A stretch of DNA of 64,000 nt from Hansfordia pulvinata (GCA_006538405.1 BJKQ01000001.1:310001-374000); one strand, 5' to 3'. Shown: positions 1 through 12,105, counted from the first letter of the stretch. Notes: generated by a model not told the origin, from the letters alone. A program made the numbers and translations.

Positions 1-1258
1 TTCCCGGACTCTGGAAATCCGAGAACAAGCTTACACTTTCAGAGAACGCGTTTACATGGACGAGGAAGCATCAAAGATCAGCACTTCGCACTTCTGGCAG
101 CGCGTCGCGGGCGTCGGGTACTAAGAACATAGAGCCTTTTTACCAAGCCTACCTAATGAGTCGTCAGGTGTTGCCTTAGGATTCCGGTCTGCCGCGGAAA
201 GGAGTCGCTCTTCCACTTCGTCTTGGATATAGGAGCTCGACTCGAAGACCTCATCAACAGCACCAGTGGAGATAGAACACCTACACCGTGACATGGGACG
301 AACTTATGGCCAAGGATAATCACACCAATCACGTGCGCTTCGTTCTGACTGTGGCGTTGTTCGTCCGGGTGTTTCCATAATGGCCACCCTTCAACGTTCT
401 TCCCCGCGCCTCGGGCGGCGAATAATTTCGAAAGCGATATCCCCGGCGAGGCTGACGCTTTTCCCGCCCCTGCTTAAAGTAGCAAGAAGCCGACTTGTTT
501 GCATCTTCCATGCTATTGTCAGCTCCTGCGTCTGTCAGGCCTCGCCCCCATGACGGAGAGTTCCGGGTCTTTTGCCCCAGGAACGGTCGATAGACTACTC
601 GTACCTACATTAGGTTCAGCAAGCAGGGATCAGGCACTCTACAGCACAGCCGTGGCTTCGTAGGTCTTATTCGGATATCGTGGCGCGTGCGATTTTGCCG
701 CGTGACAGCGCAGAACAATAAGTGATTTCGAGTGGCCTCCACAGGCCGCACACTGAACTCTCGGATCATCGGCGTTGCCAATACTGTGTTCATCAGTTCT
801 GCATAGTGGTTCATCGTCACACATGTCCATGCAACCCTTATTACGCTTGTGATTCCATAGGCCAGGGCAGCAAACCATCCATAAACCCCGGGAGCAGGCA
901 CACGGCGTCGCCCTCGAGACTTAGTTTCGCCTCCGCGGCTGCTACCATATCTGCCCGCGGCCACTCTCTAAGCCTCGCCTCCCGCGGCCCAAGCCACGGA
1001 GAAATCCATCCACCCTTCAGCGGAGTCTCCCGTCGCCAGTGGCTGTGACCTTCAAGCCTCACCATGAAGCCAGGGAAACACAGCGCGCAAGCCAGTTCAG
1101 AGAGGCCCATAAGAAGGGAGGCTTGCCGTCGCAGCACCGGTCAGGCACTTACCCACAGACGTCCCCATCAACCAAAAAAGAAGAAGCACACAAAACAAAA
1201 GTCGTCTTTCTTTACTAGCTCCCCGCATCACTTAACGAGAAGAAAAGAAAAAGACAAG
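1..1258. other. Intergenic / left edge, no supported gene
   Basis: Open frames of 60 to 119 codons occur on both strands but overlap one another, lack recognisable motifs and have no convincing splice structure. The final 100 bases are A-rich with AAAG/AAGA stretches and look like the 5' leader of the secreted-protein gene that follows. An ATG at 1064 is in frame with that gene but would bury its signal peptide. Confidence 0.6.
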
Positions 1259-1996
1259 ATGCACTACCACAATAGCCTCTTAGCCTTAGTCTCACTCTCT
1301 CTAGCATCCATAGTTCCATCGCTAGCAGAGCCAACACAGCGCTCGCCGCCCACCGCCGGCCCAGCCTCTGGAGCCGTGCTGGACAAGCGAGCCTGGGAGA
1401 AGGAGAAGCGGGTATACCGAGGCGAGGCGAAGATCGCCTCGGGGAGCGAGCTGTGGACGAGCAACCTGGTCACCAACCCAGGCCTCGGGATCGTGTACCC
1501 GGACGCGCCGGCGGGCCAGCCCAACCAGATCGTGGCGCAGCCGTTCGTGGAGACGCTCTTCGAGGACACGGAGACGCTGCTGCGGCGGGTGCGGGCGCTG
1601 CACGAGCAGGTCCCCGAGGCGGCGCGGGCCCCGGGGCGCGGCAAGGCGGTCCTGCGGGTGGCGCGGATCGAGCAGGACAGCGACATCTGGGAGGCCGACC
1701 TCGGCGACATGATGTACCGGGACATGTGGCGGCAGAACGTCAACTCGGTCAAGAGGACCCTCGACGACCTGGGGCTCGACTGGAGGGTGTTCCTCAAGGA
1801 CGTCGACCGCCGGCCGAGGGACCCCGTCGGCGTCGTGGCCACGGTCGCGGGCAGGGACCTCGAGGTCGACGGCGAATACGTCATGGTCGGGGGCCGGTGG
1901 AAGGCCGGGGTGGGCGGCGACGCGCACGAGACGGGCCACCGGACCAAGGCCCTGCTGCCGGCGGATGACTCCGAGGAGCGAGTGCCGTGGCTGTAG
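1259..1996 (+). CDS. Secreted protein of unknown function with Kex2-like sites
   Basis: A single-exon frame encodes 245 residues. The start at 1259 is chosen because it opens with a typical signal peptide (hydrophobic core LLALVSLSLASIV, likely cleavage near residue 23). The in-frame ATG at 1064 would put 65 basic residues in front of it. Dibasic pairs at residues 43-44 (KR) and 50-51 (KR) follow closely and suggest Kex2 processing of a short propeptide. The rest is a charged globular segment (residues 55-245) with motifs such as YRDMWRQNV and WRVFLKDVD, and no cysteine pattern. I do not recognise a family. Export to the secretory pathway is the only functional inference. A 5' leader rich in AAAG/AAGA precedes it. 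Confidence 0.75.
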   Translation: MHYHNSLLALVSLSLASIVPSLAEPTQRSPPTAGPASGAVLDKRAWEKEKRVYRGEAKIASGSELWTSNLVTNPGLGIVYPDAPAGQPNQIVAQPFVETLFEDTETLLRRVRALHEQVPEAARAPGRGKAVLRVARIEQDSDIWEADLGDMMYRDMWRQNVNSVKRTLDDLGLDWRVFLKDVDRRPRDPVGVVATVAGRDLEVDGEYVMVGGRWKAGVGGDAHETGHRTKALLPADDSEERVPWL

Positions 1997-2365
1997 TAAG
2001 AGGGAAGCCGGGATCGGAGAGCCGGGGCCGTCCTGGAGGGGATATCCGTGTCGATCAGGGGGCTTGCGAGGACCGCTGGCCAGGAGTACGGGTGAGATCG
2101 TGTGTGCTTTGTTGATGACAAGTCAAATTCGACAGACTATAGAGAGATATAGACGGAAAATTTGTTCTGGTTGGCAGTCGCGCCGCTCACTTATGCTCAC
2201 TTATGGGCTCGATCGTCGGCGTGAGAAGAAGGGCATCTGCGTGAGACCTGGTCACTTCGAGTTGGATAGAATACCTTACCTAACGCACAAGCCGAGGCGA
2301 AAATCAGGTAATAAGCCCATATAAACCATCTTTCATTGTGCCCCGGTTCAAAAACTGGGAATCCT

Positions 2366-2428
2366 TACCTACCTACCTACCTACCTACCTACCTACCTAC
2401 CTACCTACCTACCTACCTACCTACCTAC
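2366..2428. repeat. (TACC)n tetranucleotide microsatellite
   Basis: About 15 near-perfect TACC/CTAC units run up to and into the stop codon (2421-2423) of the minus-strand kinase gene. Repeat-length changes would therefore alter the immediate 3' end of that gene. Confidence 0.95.
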
Positions 2429-3851
2429 TCGTCCCCGGCACGCGACAACAGCGTCTGCAGCCCAGCATCCCCCTGTACCTCTCCAGCGCGACGGCCCTCC
2501 ACTCCTCCCAGCCCAGGCCGCCGTCGACCGCGAGCGCGTCCCGCAGGCCTCGGAACAGGCCCAGGAAGCCGCCCCAGTCCCCGAGGTCGTACCCGCAGCA
2601 GAAGGCGAACCAGTGCCGCGCCCGGCCCTCCGTCACGCACGCCGCGAGGTCCGGGCGGCCCCGCTCCGCGAGCCGGGCCGCGAACGCGACCTCGCTGCCG
2701 CTCAGGGCGTCCTTACCGTCGTAGAAGTCGGCGACGTCGAGGAGGGCGATGGGCGAGTTGAACGCCAGCGCCGGGGCCGCGGCCGAGGCCCACTCCCAGT
2801 CGATGACGCCCGTGACGTTCCAGTCCTCGTCCACCAGGATCTGGTCCCCCTTCTCGTCGGCGTGCTTCAGGTAATATCCGGGAGCCGGGTCCGGGTCCGG
2901 GGACGGGAGGACGGCGGGGATCAGGTCTCTGAGGAACAGGTGGATGAGGTACGCGTCCACGGGTCGTCTGGAGTACATCTGCCGGCGGAGGATGAGATCC
3001 AGGATGAGGCCCAGCGACGCCTCGTACTGCGCCCCCGGGGACGTGAAGGGTCCCAGGGGACGCAGCACGCCGGCCTCGGCGAAGTCGGTCATTTCCTCGC
3101 GGGCGAACGGCCCGACGTGGGCCTCGCCGGGGCGGTCGAGCGAGCCCAGGGCGTCGAGGGGGTGGCGGGACAGCTCGACGTAGATGTCGGCGAGCTGGCT
3201 CACGAGGTGCCGCGCCTGCTCTTCCGTGCCGGACCCCCATCGCAGCGACCTCCCGGGGAGTTTCTCCATCAGGATGTATCCCACGCCGACGGGGTTGCCG
3301 GGCCCCTCGAGCGCGTGGTCGAACACCGCGGGAGCCGGCGAGGAACCGCAGCGTGGCCACCTCGCTCTGCACAATGGCGTCTCGGAGCGCCGCCGGGGGC
3401 GAGGTCGCATTGACTCTGCGGATGCGCGCGATCCACTCGACGCCATCCGCGAACACGATGGCGACGTGGTAGTTCATGCCGCCCATGACGGAGCTCCTGG
3501 TTTCTTTGGCATGCCGAAGCGTCGGGATGGAGCAGGGCACGCCCGGGCGCAGATGGGTAGCTCTCGCCGCTAGAGCATCCAGGTTTAGCTTCTCAAACAA
3601 GGCTTCGAGCTCGTGAGCCTCCGCCTCCTGGGCCGCGGGGATGTACGCATCGGCGTCCTGGGCGGTGTGAGCCATGGAGGAGAACGGATGACGGTGAGGG
3701 GATCTGGGAAGCTCACACTCCATTCTGGACAGCTGTGGAAGGGCGGGCCGGCGTGGACAGAGCACAGATGGCGCCGGCAGAGGACGCAGTCGCCCTCGAC
3801 CCGGACGCCTGGCCGGGCGCAGTCGCCGTGGTCGCACGTCCACATCGACAT
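2421..3851 (-). CDS. APH-type kinase with N-terminal Cys/His motif; internal frameshift
   Basis: Exon 1 (3851-3717) encodes a Cys/His-rich head with C-x4-C, C-x2-C and HLC-x2-H elements that resembles a small zinc-binding module. A 59-base intron (3658-3716, GTGAGC...CAG) joins in phase to exon 2, which reads DADAYIPAAQEAEAHELEAL, then ETRSSVMGGMNYHV and WIARIRR. The frame then changes near 3333-3345. The downstream frame carries NPVGVGYILMEKLPG, the catalytic-loop equivalent HADEKGDQILVD and the metal-site motif GVIDWEWA, typical of fungal aminoglycoside-phosphotransferase-like proteins. At the junction the expected stretch between RFLAG and PAVFDHAL is shortened and out of frame by two bases (or one extra). 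This differs from the one-base losses elsewhere in the window and could be a small real deletion. The substrate is unknown. The stop lies inside the TACC repeat. Confidence 0.75.
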
Positions 3852-6800
3852 GGCGGTTGTGGAGACGTCGTGAGTTGGTGGTTGCTGTTGTTGTTGTTTT
3901 CCGTCCTTCCACTGGCCTCCGGAATGATGGGCAATGTAGGCCCAGCGATCAAGGCGGATGGTCGCCGCCGCCGCCGCCGCCGCCCGCGGACTGGTTCGTC
4001 AACCATCGATCGGCGGGGAGCACAGCCAACAAGCGCCAACACAGAGGCGCCCACGCGCCCGGGTCAGTCCGCCATTGGCCCGTTGTACACGCAAATACCC
4101 TACGTGCGGGGACGCGCATCGCGGCCGGTCGCTGGGCCTCATTCGGGTCACGAGGTAGTCGGGAGCAGCCTCAAAGCAGCATGTCAAGCGCGCGAGGAGG
4201 GATGCTGTCACCGGAGGTCGGTTGGGCGACGTCGTCCGCGCCGGCAAGCACTAGCCGTCTGGAACAAGCGAGTGTGCACGTTGCTCTGACCGGCCTCAGA
4301 ATATATCTTACCGACGACGTCGGCTTGGACTGCCGTGTTTTCAACAGGCACAGATTGATGTGATATGTCAAGTAGGGCATAGATTGGGAGAATTTATAGA
4401 CAACGAGGCGTGGTGGACCTGCCTGCTCCCACACACCAGTATACTGTATAACAGTAAGCAAGTCCTTGCATCGTTTGGTCCTCAACACAGACGACGGACA
4501 CCTCGGCTTTTTCAGCATCAGGCGGCGCCTCACCTCAAGACTTGGGCTCTGAGAGGCAGGCCATGCCCGGCGCCTCGAGCTGCTATGGGAACCGGGCATC
4601 GTTTCCCATGTTGACAGACATCAGCCTCGGGGATCAGCTGCGAAGAATCCAGGTTTCTGCCAAGAGCCAATATTCCAAGTAGTCCCCCTTTCTCAAACAC
4701 ATGGACCAAAACGAGAAATCGTCCCCAGCATCTTCACGACAGTAGTGAACGAGTAGCGTCCGTTTTATATTCGCCGTATCCAAAGCGCCCTCCTCCCACC
4801 CGTGTCAGTTTCCCACCCGCGTCAGTTAAGCCCGACCCAGACACAGTACCAGTGAAGTCGAGACCGCGAGTCCGGCCCATGGGGGCGCAGCGGTCACGAT
4901 CCATCTCGAGCGTCTTTTATCTCTGGAGCGCGCGGCCCGGTGATGTCCTTGGTCCCGGCCGAATCCCGCATTCCGCTTTCCCCCTGCCCCCTTATTTCCG
5001 CTCAGAGGCCCCCTTTCCAAGTACAAGACACACTCTTCACACCGTCCAGACCCTTCGAACCTGCCGCTAATCACTCCCCATCGATGGCCTCATTTTCTTC
5101 TTCTTCTTCTTCTTCCTCCTCTTCTTCCTCCTCTTCTTCCTCCTCTTCTTCCTCTTCTTCCTCTTCTTCCTCTTCTTCCTCTTCTTCCTCTTCTTCCTCT
5201 TCTTCCTCTTCTTCCTCTTCTTCCTCTTCTCCTAGCTAGAAGCAAAGAAGCAGCCGAAACCCCCCGCCGCGTTCCTGCCCGAAGTTAGCAGTGAGTTTCG
5301 AGGGGGTGGGCTGCTCAATTTCAATGCACTCATGTGATGCCCGTGGGTGAAGGGCCCGTATCTTGTTTTCTTCATTTTGGTGCAAGGCCGGTGAGTCGAG
5401 TGACGGGGAAGCCTGCCGCGGGCGAGGTCATCAATCGCCTCCGATCCTTGCTTACTTCGTTCAGTCTTACGCACCTCCCAAACGGCGAAGACCTCCCGGA
5501 TATATAGAGTCGGCTCGGAACCCAGCCAAGACGCGGCGGCGACGAGACTGGTTTTCCCCCACCACGAACACTTGACTTGCCCTTGATGCCTGTTGCGGAG
5601 TCTTTCGTCGTGTGTTGTTGTCGGCACGTCGTCTGGGCGCTCTCGCAAGGCTGCTGTCGTGAGTCGCTGAAGCCAGTGGCGACTCGGCCTATTCGAACCG
5701 ACTGCTCCCAGGCAGCCGGTCAGTGAGAGGGAGGCAGTCATTTGTCGGACGGAAGCCTATACTCTCAAACAGTACTTGCATCTTTGACAAACGGCGTCGT
5801 TGTTGACGAAAATTGCGACTTGTTTACTTTCACAAGTCGGACCACCTCCTGCGCAGCTAAAGACACAAAACCATCTCATCTCGAGTGGAGACCGACGGAC
5901 TCGAAACCGCTGGGCGCCGTCCCCGATCCGGCGGTGCCGCGGCAGCACGCCCCGGCTCCCCCGGCTAGACACACGAGCCCACCGGAGACGCCGCGGGCGC
6001 TCTTGAACCGTTCCGCCCCCGACATGTACGCGTAGGTCGACCAACGAATGTATTACGTTGCCTAGTCGCTCGAGCCCGGTGACCTACGGAATGCGGGTGT
6101 GTCTGCGGGCCGCCGAGGACTCCTCCTAGGCCGCGGATGGCGGGAAACCGCCTTTTGAAGCCGTCGGACTCCCGCGCGACTGATTGGCTGGCCGATTCCA
6201 CCCTGCTGGTCGGAATACAGGGCTCAAGGTAGGCACGAAGAGACGGAGGCCGGCTGATGAGACGGCGGTGTCTTCAATGCTGGTGTTGAAGGAGCGGTGG
6301 GCTTTCCGGCGGGCCTCACGCGCTGGCCCGAGCGTCACGTTACAGCGCCCAGCGCCTCTCTCGGCACTTGGGCTGGGCCTTATTACAGTGGATGTCCATT
6401 TGCACCGCATCCAGTGGCCAAGGACGGACTCGGCTCTGGGCGGGCACGCATGCACCCCGCACATCCATGGTAGGTACTCGCACCCCGCTAGCTTCCGATT
6501 CGACGGCACGCGCACACACGCGTGCCGCCGGAGATGAATGTCCGTGTCAGAGCCAGGAACAGAAGCCCTGCACGTGCCGTGGTGGGTTTGACGTGAAGAG
6601 CCGCCTCGCCCGCCCCGCTTTGCGTGCATCATCGTCGTCATTGCGAGATCCAGCGTGCCCTCGATCGTGACTTTTCCTCCTCCCGACCTGCCCCGGATCC
6701 CAGTACCTCCAAACTAACACACATGTACATGTATTGAGGTAGCCGGACCGTTGGCGGCAAATGGGCGCTCACTGAGTAAGGGCCACGGTGTGCAGGCTGG

Positions 6801-7159
6801 TACCTGCACACTTCCGCACCACCAGTCCAGCCCCCACACAGACAAGTACCCGTGCCGGGCAGATTCCGGTACCTGACGCTTGTCCGCTTCGGTAACCATG
6901 AGGTCATCGTGGACAACCTCAGCCCGCGCCCAAGGCGATGCCGCACGATTCAACTGCTGACGTCACACAGAGAGAGGCGCCTCTGCTCTTCCGACTGGCA
7001 CAGCTCTACTTGTACTTATAGCTCCGACCAGCTTCACCTCTACGGCCTTTGACTTCATCATCCAACACACGACACATCACAGCTCGTCTCATCAACCTAG
7101 CAACCGCGCCCAATCCATCTCTCCCCACCAAATCAACCCACCAAACCAATACCTTCATC
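3852..7159. other. 3.3 kb region without a supported gene
   Basis: Only short overlapping frames are present (longest about 170 codons on the minus strand near 5232-5741 and 6126-6641). None shows a motif, splice structure or signal peptide that I would defend. It contains the large TTC/TCC tract at 5095-5234. The last 150 bases are CA/CT-rich with a CTTATAG element near 7015 and look like the leader of the small gene at 7160. Confidence 0.5.
5095..5234. repeat. Polypyrimidine (TTC/TCC)n tract
   Basis: About 140 bases of almost pure TTC and TCC triplets, becoming a regular TCTTCC hexamer in the second half. It lies in a gene-free stretch. Strand asymmetry is complete (no purines on the plus strand), so it could form triplex DNA. 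A plus-strand frame through it reads poly-Ser but has no gene-like flanks. Confidence 0.95.
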
Positions 7160-7480
7160 ATGCCTCGTGACGGTGGCCGCGCCCAGAACGCTGTCGAGGA
7201 GACGCACGACATTGCCCACGGAGTCGGCGACGAGCCCAAGGTCAGTCCCGATCCTAAACCCGGGGCGCATCCCAACCCCCTCGCCCTACAAGTAGAACAT
7301 CACCCGCTAACGTGCCCTTCGCCCGCCCAGACCGACAAGGTGGCCCGCGCCGAGACCAAGGCCGCCCCCGCGCCCCAGCACGAGCACGGCGCCGGCATCG
7401 AGGGCCTGAACGCCAGCGGCGGCAAGAGCCAGGGGCTCGCCGAGGGCGACAACGTCGGCCAGGGCGGCCGCCAGAACTAG
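7160..7480 (+). CDS. Small hydrophilic protein, about 76 residues after splicing
   Basis: ATG at 7160 begins MPRDGGRAQNAVEETHDIAHG. A probable 90-base intron (7241-7330) has donor GTCAGT, a GCTAACG branch-like site and acceptor GCCCAG. Spliced, it encodes 76 Gly/Ala/Glu/Gln-rich residues ending GQGGRQN. The intron is a multiple of three and has no stop, so an unspliced 106-residue form is equally open. The poor, Pro-rich composition of the retained part argues for splicing. It has no cysteines, membrane segment or signal peptide. The sequence resembles small stress- or conidiation-associated proteins of filamentous fungi in style only. I cannot name a family. Confidence 0.7.
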   Translation: MPRDGGRAQNAVEETHDIAHGVGDEPKVSPDPKPGAHPNPLALQVEHHPLTCPSPAQTDKVARAETKAAPAPQHEHGAGIEGLNASGGKSQGLAEGDNVGQGGRQN

Positions 7481-7813
7481 ATTCCGGAAGCACGTCCACC
7501 CTGGCGGTCGGACGACATGCGGGGGGAATACTGTACTATACCGTCAACGCCATGAGCCTACGATATAACGAATGAGAACAATCACCCAATCCGAGTTTTT
7601 TTACAGTGCCCTGTCTGCTCCCGTGAAGTTGTGTCTTTTTGCAGTATGCCCGTGGCATTACACTCTCGAGCGCCAGTGCGCATACTCACTGGCGTACTGT
7701 GCGTAATCACTGCCTGGAATCAGCCTGTTCAACGATTAATTTGCTTCGTCGTATTTCCACCTACCGCCCTCTCCACACCAGACCAACGACGCACAGCCAA
7801 GGCAAAAGGCTTG
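7481..7813. other. Convergent intergenic gap
   Basis: This 333-base stretch lies between the 3' ends of the small protein gene and the minus-strand glutathione synthetase gene. It should hold both 3' UTRs. No further feature is seen. Confidence 0.6.
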
Positions 7814-9518
7814 TCATTCTCGCGCGTGCACAAAGTACTCACTGTCATCCTCAACCAGTAATGGACAGTCAAAGCACCCGTAGCCCTTGACCACGTTCAT
7901 CTCGTCCACCGACGACGGCTTCGTCTTGAACGTCCATCCTACCTGGCTGTTGGACAAAATGTCCGGCCCGCCCCCGGCTTCGTCCTTCCGCCGCCAGAGG
8001 CACGTGCCGATGACGCCCAGCTCGGAGACGACGCTGCCGTAGTACTCGTCGAGCGGCGAGAGGAGCAGCCCGGTAACCTCGGGCGGGCGGATCCTGTCCA
8101 TCAGGACGAAGCTGGACCACAGGGCCTCAGGCAGCTCACCGAGGAACGCGGGATGTCGCGCCCGTGGACGTTGTTGCCGCCCCCCTCCAGGGAAGGCTTG
8201 AGCACGAAGCCCTCCGCCGCGTCGGGGTCCCGGGCGTCCTCCCGCGCCCGGGCGCCCTCCGGCCCGGCGTCGTCGTCGAGGGCCCGCATCCGCATGAAGG
8301 TCGGCCTGACCAGGGCCACCTTGTCGGCGTCCAGGTATCGCTCCAGGACTCCGGGCTTTTTGTTTGTGACTCTCACGCGCGGTTAGCCTAGCCTGACTCA
8401 ACACTCAAGTAACGGCATCCTCGGCCATGGGGAAGTGTGTTGCACGACGACGCGCGCGCCACTCAACTCAACTCACCTTGGCCAGCTCCTCCTGCACGCG
8501 CTTGAGCCCCGCCATGTGCGACAGGATGGTCGGGCACTTGACGGCCCGGGAGGCCTCGAGCAGGCGGCGCGCGGCCACTCCCGGCCCGTCGTACTCGTGC
8601 GCCTGGTACCCCGCGCGCTGGTACACCACCGACACCTCGAGCGCTGCCTCGCCTCCGCCGCTTCCGCCGCCGCATCCGGGGGCCGGAAGAGCAGCTCGCC
8701 CCGCGGGCCGAGGCTGCAGGTGGCCAGGACCTCGCCGGGGAAGCACACGCGGTACAGCGCGACGGGGGGCTCGAGGTCGGCCAGGGCGTACTCGATCTGT
8801 TTTTCTCACGCGCGCGTGACGGGAAATGCGTCAGCTTTTCTTTTTTTTTTTCCCTTCTTCTCTACACAAAGTGGCTGCGCACTTGATACCTGCGATGTAA
8901 AAACGTGACGTCGAGAAAGAGGAGAATGAGTGCCGCTGCAATGGGTACCGTAGGCTAGGGAGGGTTACTCACCGGCCGCTCGTCGCAGATGTTGACGTTG
9001 AACGGCTGCACCGTCATGATCACCGCTTTCCCCCTCGCCTTCCCCCGCCGCCGCCGCCGTCAGAGCCGCCGCCGCCCCCGACGACCGACGACGGCGGCCC
9101 GTACGCGGCGTCGGCGTCCCGCAGCAGCCGCGCGATGCCGCGGACGGCCCCGTTGCGCGGTAGCAGCCGCAGCAGCGGGGCCGCCGCCGGCCGCCTCTGC
9201 CGGTGGTGGTGGTGGTACTCGTCGTAGACCCCCCTGCCGGCCAGGTAGCGGTGCGCCGCGGCGACGACGTCGGCGTGGGCGCCGCCCGCGCACGAGTACG
9301 TGTTGAACTCGACCTGCCTCAGCGCGTCCGCCGACGACCACGACGACGAAGCCGAAGCTGACGGCGCGTCGTCGTCGTCCGCCATGAGCATGTAATCCGA
9401 CCGCCAGATGGCGCAGCGCAGATCCTGCTGCTGCTCGGGCGCAGCAGCACCCGCGGCGGCGGCGGCGCCCCCTCGCTTCACGCTCTGCCATATGGCCCAG
9501 AGCTTGGACACCATGTCA

Positions 9519-9567
<49 letters not shown>

Positions 9568-9919
9568 CACCACCGTCCTCGCCTCCTCCTCTTCTGCTGC
9601 TGCCCCTCCCCATGGACCGCGCCACGCCCCCGAGGAGCCCCTCGTCCTCGGACGCGCGCGCGTACAGCTCGCCGAAGGCGGCCTGCAGGGCCAGGGCGCG
9701 CTCGAAGGCCGCGCGGGGGAACGGGGTGGGCAGGACGGCGACGCCGACGGGGTGGGCCGCCGCGACGGGGGAGTCGTCGTACAGGCAGGGGGAAGAGGAG
9801 GCGGAGGCGGAGGCGGCGGCGGCGCGGCGGGGGATCTTGAGCAGCGAGCCGTGCGTCAGCTGGTAGTCCTCCAGCTCGCGGACGATGGCCTCGGTCTGCG
9901 CTCGCGTGGGGCGCTGCAT
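7814..9919 (-). CDS. GSH2: Glutathione synthetase (eukaryotic type), three apparent frameshifts
   Basis: This enzyme joins gamma-glutamylcysteine to glycine with ATP, the last step of glutathione synthesis in the cytosol. Exons are 9919-8973, 8796-8477 and 8355-7814. Family motifs in order are VLPTPFPRAAFERALALQ, LRQVEFNT, VQPFNVNICDERP, IEYALADLEPP, the Gly-rich ATP loop FVLKPSLEGGGNNV, and VDEMNVVKGYGCFDCPLL near the C-terminus. The frame breaks three times: around 9030-9062, around 8646-8660, and at the GGG at 8150-8152. Each needs one extra base, and 1,809 plus 3 bases gives exactly 604 codons (603 residues). Exon 1 carries extra low-complexity inserts (poly-Asp near 9516-9565, Gly-rich near 9050). 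The exon 3 acceptor is an unusual AAG but gives perfect protein continuity (ELAK/PGVLERYL). The start at 9919 follows from the MQRPTRAQTEAIVREL N-terminus. Confidence 0.88.
9516..9565. repeat. (TCG)n repeat encoding poly-Asp in glutathione synthetase
   Basis: About sixteen TCG/GAC triplets sit inside exon 1 of the minus-strand gene and give a run of aspartates just before MVSKLWAIWQSV. They are absent from the enzyme core and are likely a surface-loop expansion. Confidence 0.9.
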
Positions 9920-11684
9920 TGTCGGGTGAGATTTGGGGGGGGGGGGGGGGGGAAGGTTGTAGTTGTGGATGGGTGAGGGAGGGTGAAGGGGATTTGGTTG
10001 GTCGCCGCGTTGTGCGACGGCCCGCTTGGGCGCAGCGATCGGCCACAGCCTTGCGACGTGGGAGGGGACGGACGTGGCTGCGACTACTACTCGGTTGGTG
10101 TATGGCCGACGGGCTGGAGGCTGGAGTAGTAGCATGATTGCCACGGCCATTGCGAATAATGATGGGCTGGCTGTTGTCGCTATACTGTGCGGTCAACCGT
10201 GTCCCGAGGCTCCATCGGTCGCGCCGCCATCTGCACAATGTGGCCACCCAGATGAGGTTGTCTAAGGTACCTATGCTCACGAAGAAAAAAAACCAGGTCA
10301 TCTCTCGGCGAGTATTTAGATCTGGCAGCTCTTAACAACACGACTTGCCACGCATTAGTTCCCTATTTATCAAATTACATGGAGTCTATAGCCGTCAATT
10401 CAAGCAGCCGAGCACGATCCGACAATCATCGTGGATCAGGCCAGCAGCCAGCACCCAAATGAGCACTACTCCGCCGGTACTGGCCTCTGCCAAACCCCCT
10501 TATCTGGGAAAGACACGGATTTCGCCGTGTTTGTCGTCTGAATGTGGACACGAGAGGCCAGGGCCGCAGCTCGTTGTTGCATCATCCGCAGCGGAGCCCG
10601 AGACCACGTCGTCATGAAAAGGCGAGAACCCTGTGTCCGGGCTGGACAAAGACGCCTTTCCTCATCACCCGGTGTCCAACTCAGACCACACCAGCTGTAA
10701 GACCTCTTGTTTCGCGATAGGAGCCTCGAACAAAGGGGCGCACATGTTCATAGTGGCTACCAGACACAGCAGCAGCCAGCCACATGTTTGGCAGACAAGA
10801 CCCCCAGAGGTCTTCAAGGGGGACAGTTCTGACAGCTCGACTTTGCGCTTCCGTTCACTTCCATTATATCCATCAACTGCGCGACTCCCATCCGCAGGAC
10901 GAGCGACAAAGAAGCTACACGCAAGATAGGCCACATCACGGCTGTGGCCGTTTGGGTCCGGCCTCTCCCGCTGCGTCTGTCAAATGTGAGCAATATGAGA
11001 TTAAAACAGCTTGCTGGGTAAAATGCAGAGCACGGCAGAGTATCGTTGCCCACCAACCTCCCCGATACATGCAGGCAGTGTAGGCCCGCCTCAGCTTGAA
11101 TCCAGGGCAATAAGAAGAAAGCACCCGTTCCAGATATCAACCACCATCTCAAGCGGCAAGGCCGAACAAGGCCTTCTGTTCACCCACTCCTGAGAACAGT
11201 ATAGCAACAAACCCTATGCATCAAGACTCTGCGACCTTGTCCGTGCGTTGCGGCCGTCGTTGGCGCCCTCGCAAGGGTTCTTCCACAAGTGCCAGATAAA
11301 GACCGCGCAAGCAGGCGCCTGCAACAAAGACAGCGACAAGGCAAAGAGATAATGAAGTCCTCAGTCCCAGAGCTCTTGGACCAGTCCATGTCGGCCACAA
11401 TGGAGCCACGTCGGGTGGGCCGCGGGAGTGAACAATCCCGTCCAGGCACAACAAAGTGCAGCGTCTCTATATCAACAGCCTCAGAGATGGCCGAGCCCTC
11501 CAGTTTGGGACCCCCGCTGCTCAAGACTCACCAAGGGGAATCCGCAGCACAGCCGGGACGGTTCGTTTTCGCTATCCGTAAGACATCTTCCGGCCCTCAT
11601 CGTTTCGAACCGTCGCCCGCCGCATCGTGAGTACCGTACTCGGTAAAGAAAAAAGAAAGAGAGAAGAAAAGAAAGACCGCGACG
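9920..11684. other. Divergent promoter region
   Basis: This 1.76 kb stretch separates the minus-strand glutathione synthetase from the plus-strand poly-Gln gene and should hold both promoters. Short frames up to about 114 codons are present but have no motifs. A purine-rich leader (AAGAAAAAAGAAAGAG) directly precedes the ATG at 11685. Confidence 0.55.
9935..9952. repeat. Poly-G tract (18 G)
   Basis: Eighteen consecutive G on the plus strand lie 16 bases upstream of the glutathione synthetase start codon (C run in the mRNA leader). Confidence 0.95.
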
Positions 11685-12026
11685 ATGTCGACTCAGTTGA
11701 ACAACACCGGCGGCCAGGAGGGCCAGACCAGCTGGACTGGCGGCCACAACCACGCCCAAACCGCCTCCTCCTCTTTCTCCTCCCGCGTCCCCGTGACCGA
11801 CCGCCGACAGCCGCAGGACGGGGCCGGCGCCGGCGCGGAGGAGGCGCAGATGACGATCCGCGAGCTGTGCGAGGACTCGGAGCCCGACAACGACAACGAC
11901 AACGACAACGACGGGGATGGTGACGACGGACAGCGCCAGGCCACATTCCGCGCAACCCCGACGCCGCCCCCGGCGCGGGCACCGCCGACACACGACGACG
12001 ATGGCCATCATCATCATCATCAGTCT

Positions 12027-12105
<79 letters not shown>

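Noticed and set aside
1064..1258. Upstream in-frame ATG for the first secreted protein
   Set aside because: It would place 65 basic residues before a clear signal peptide. The segment has the composition of a 5' leader.
5089..5240. Poly-Ser open frame through the TTC/TCC tract
   Set aside because: The frame exists only because the repeat has no stops. There is no signal, domain or gene-like flank.
5660..5720. tRNA-like GGTTCGAAT on the minus strand
   Set aside because: No paired T-arm, anticodon arm or acceptor stem could be drawn around it.
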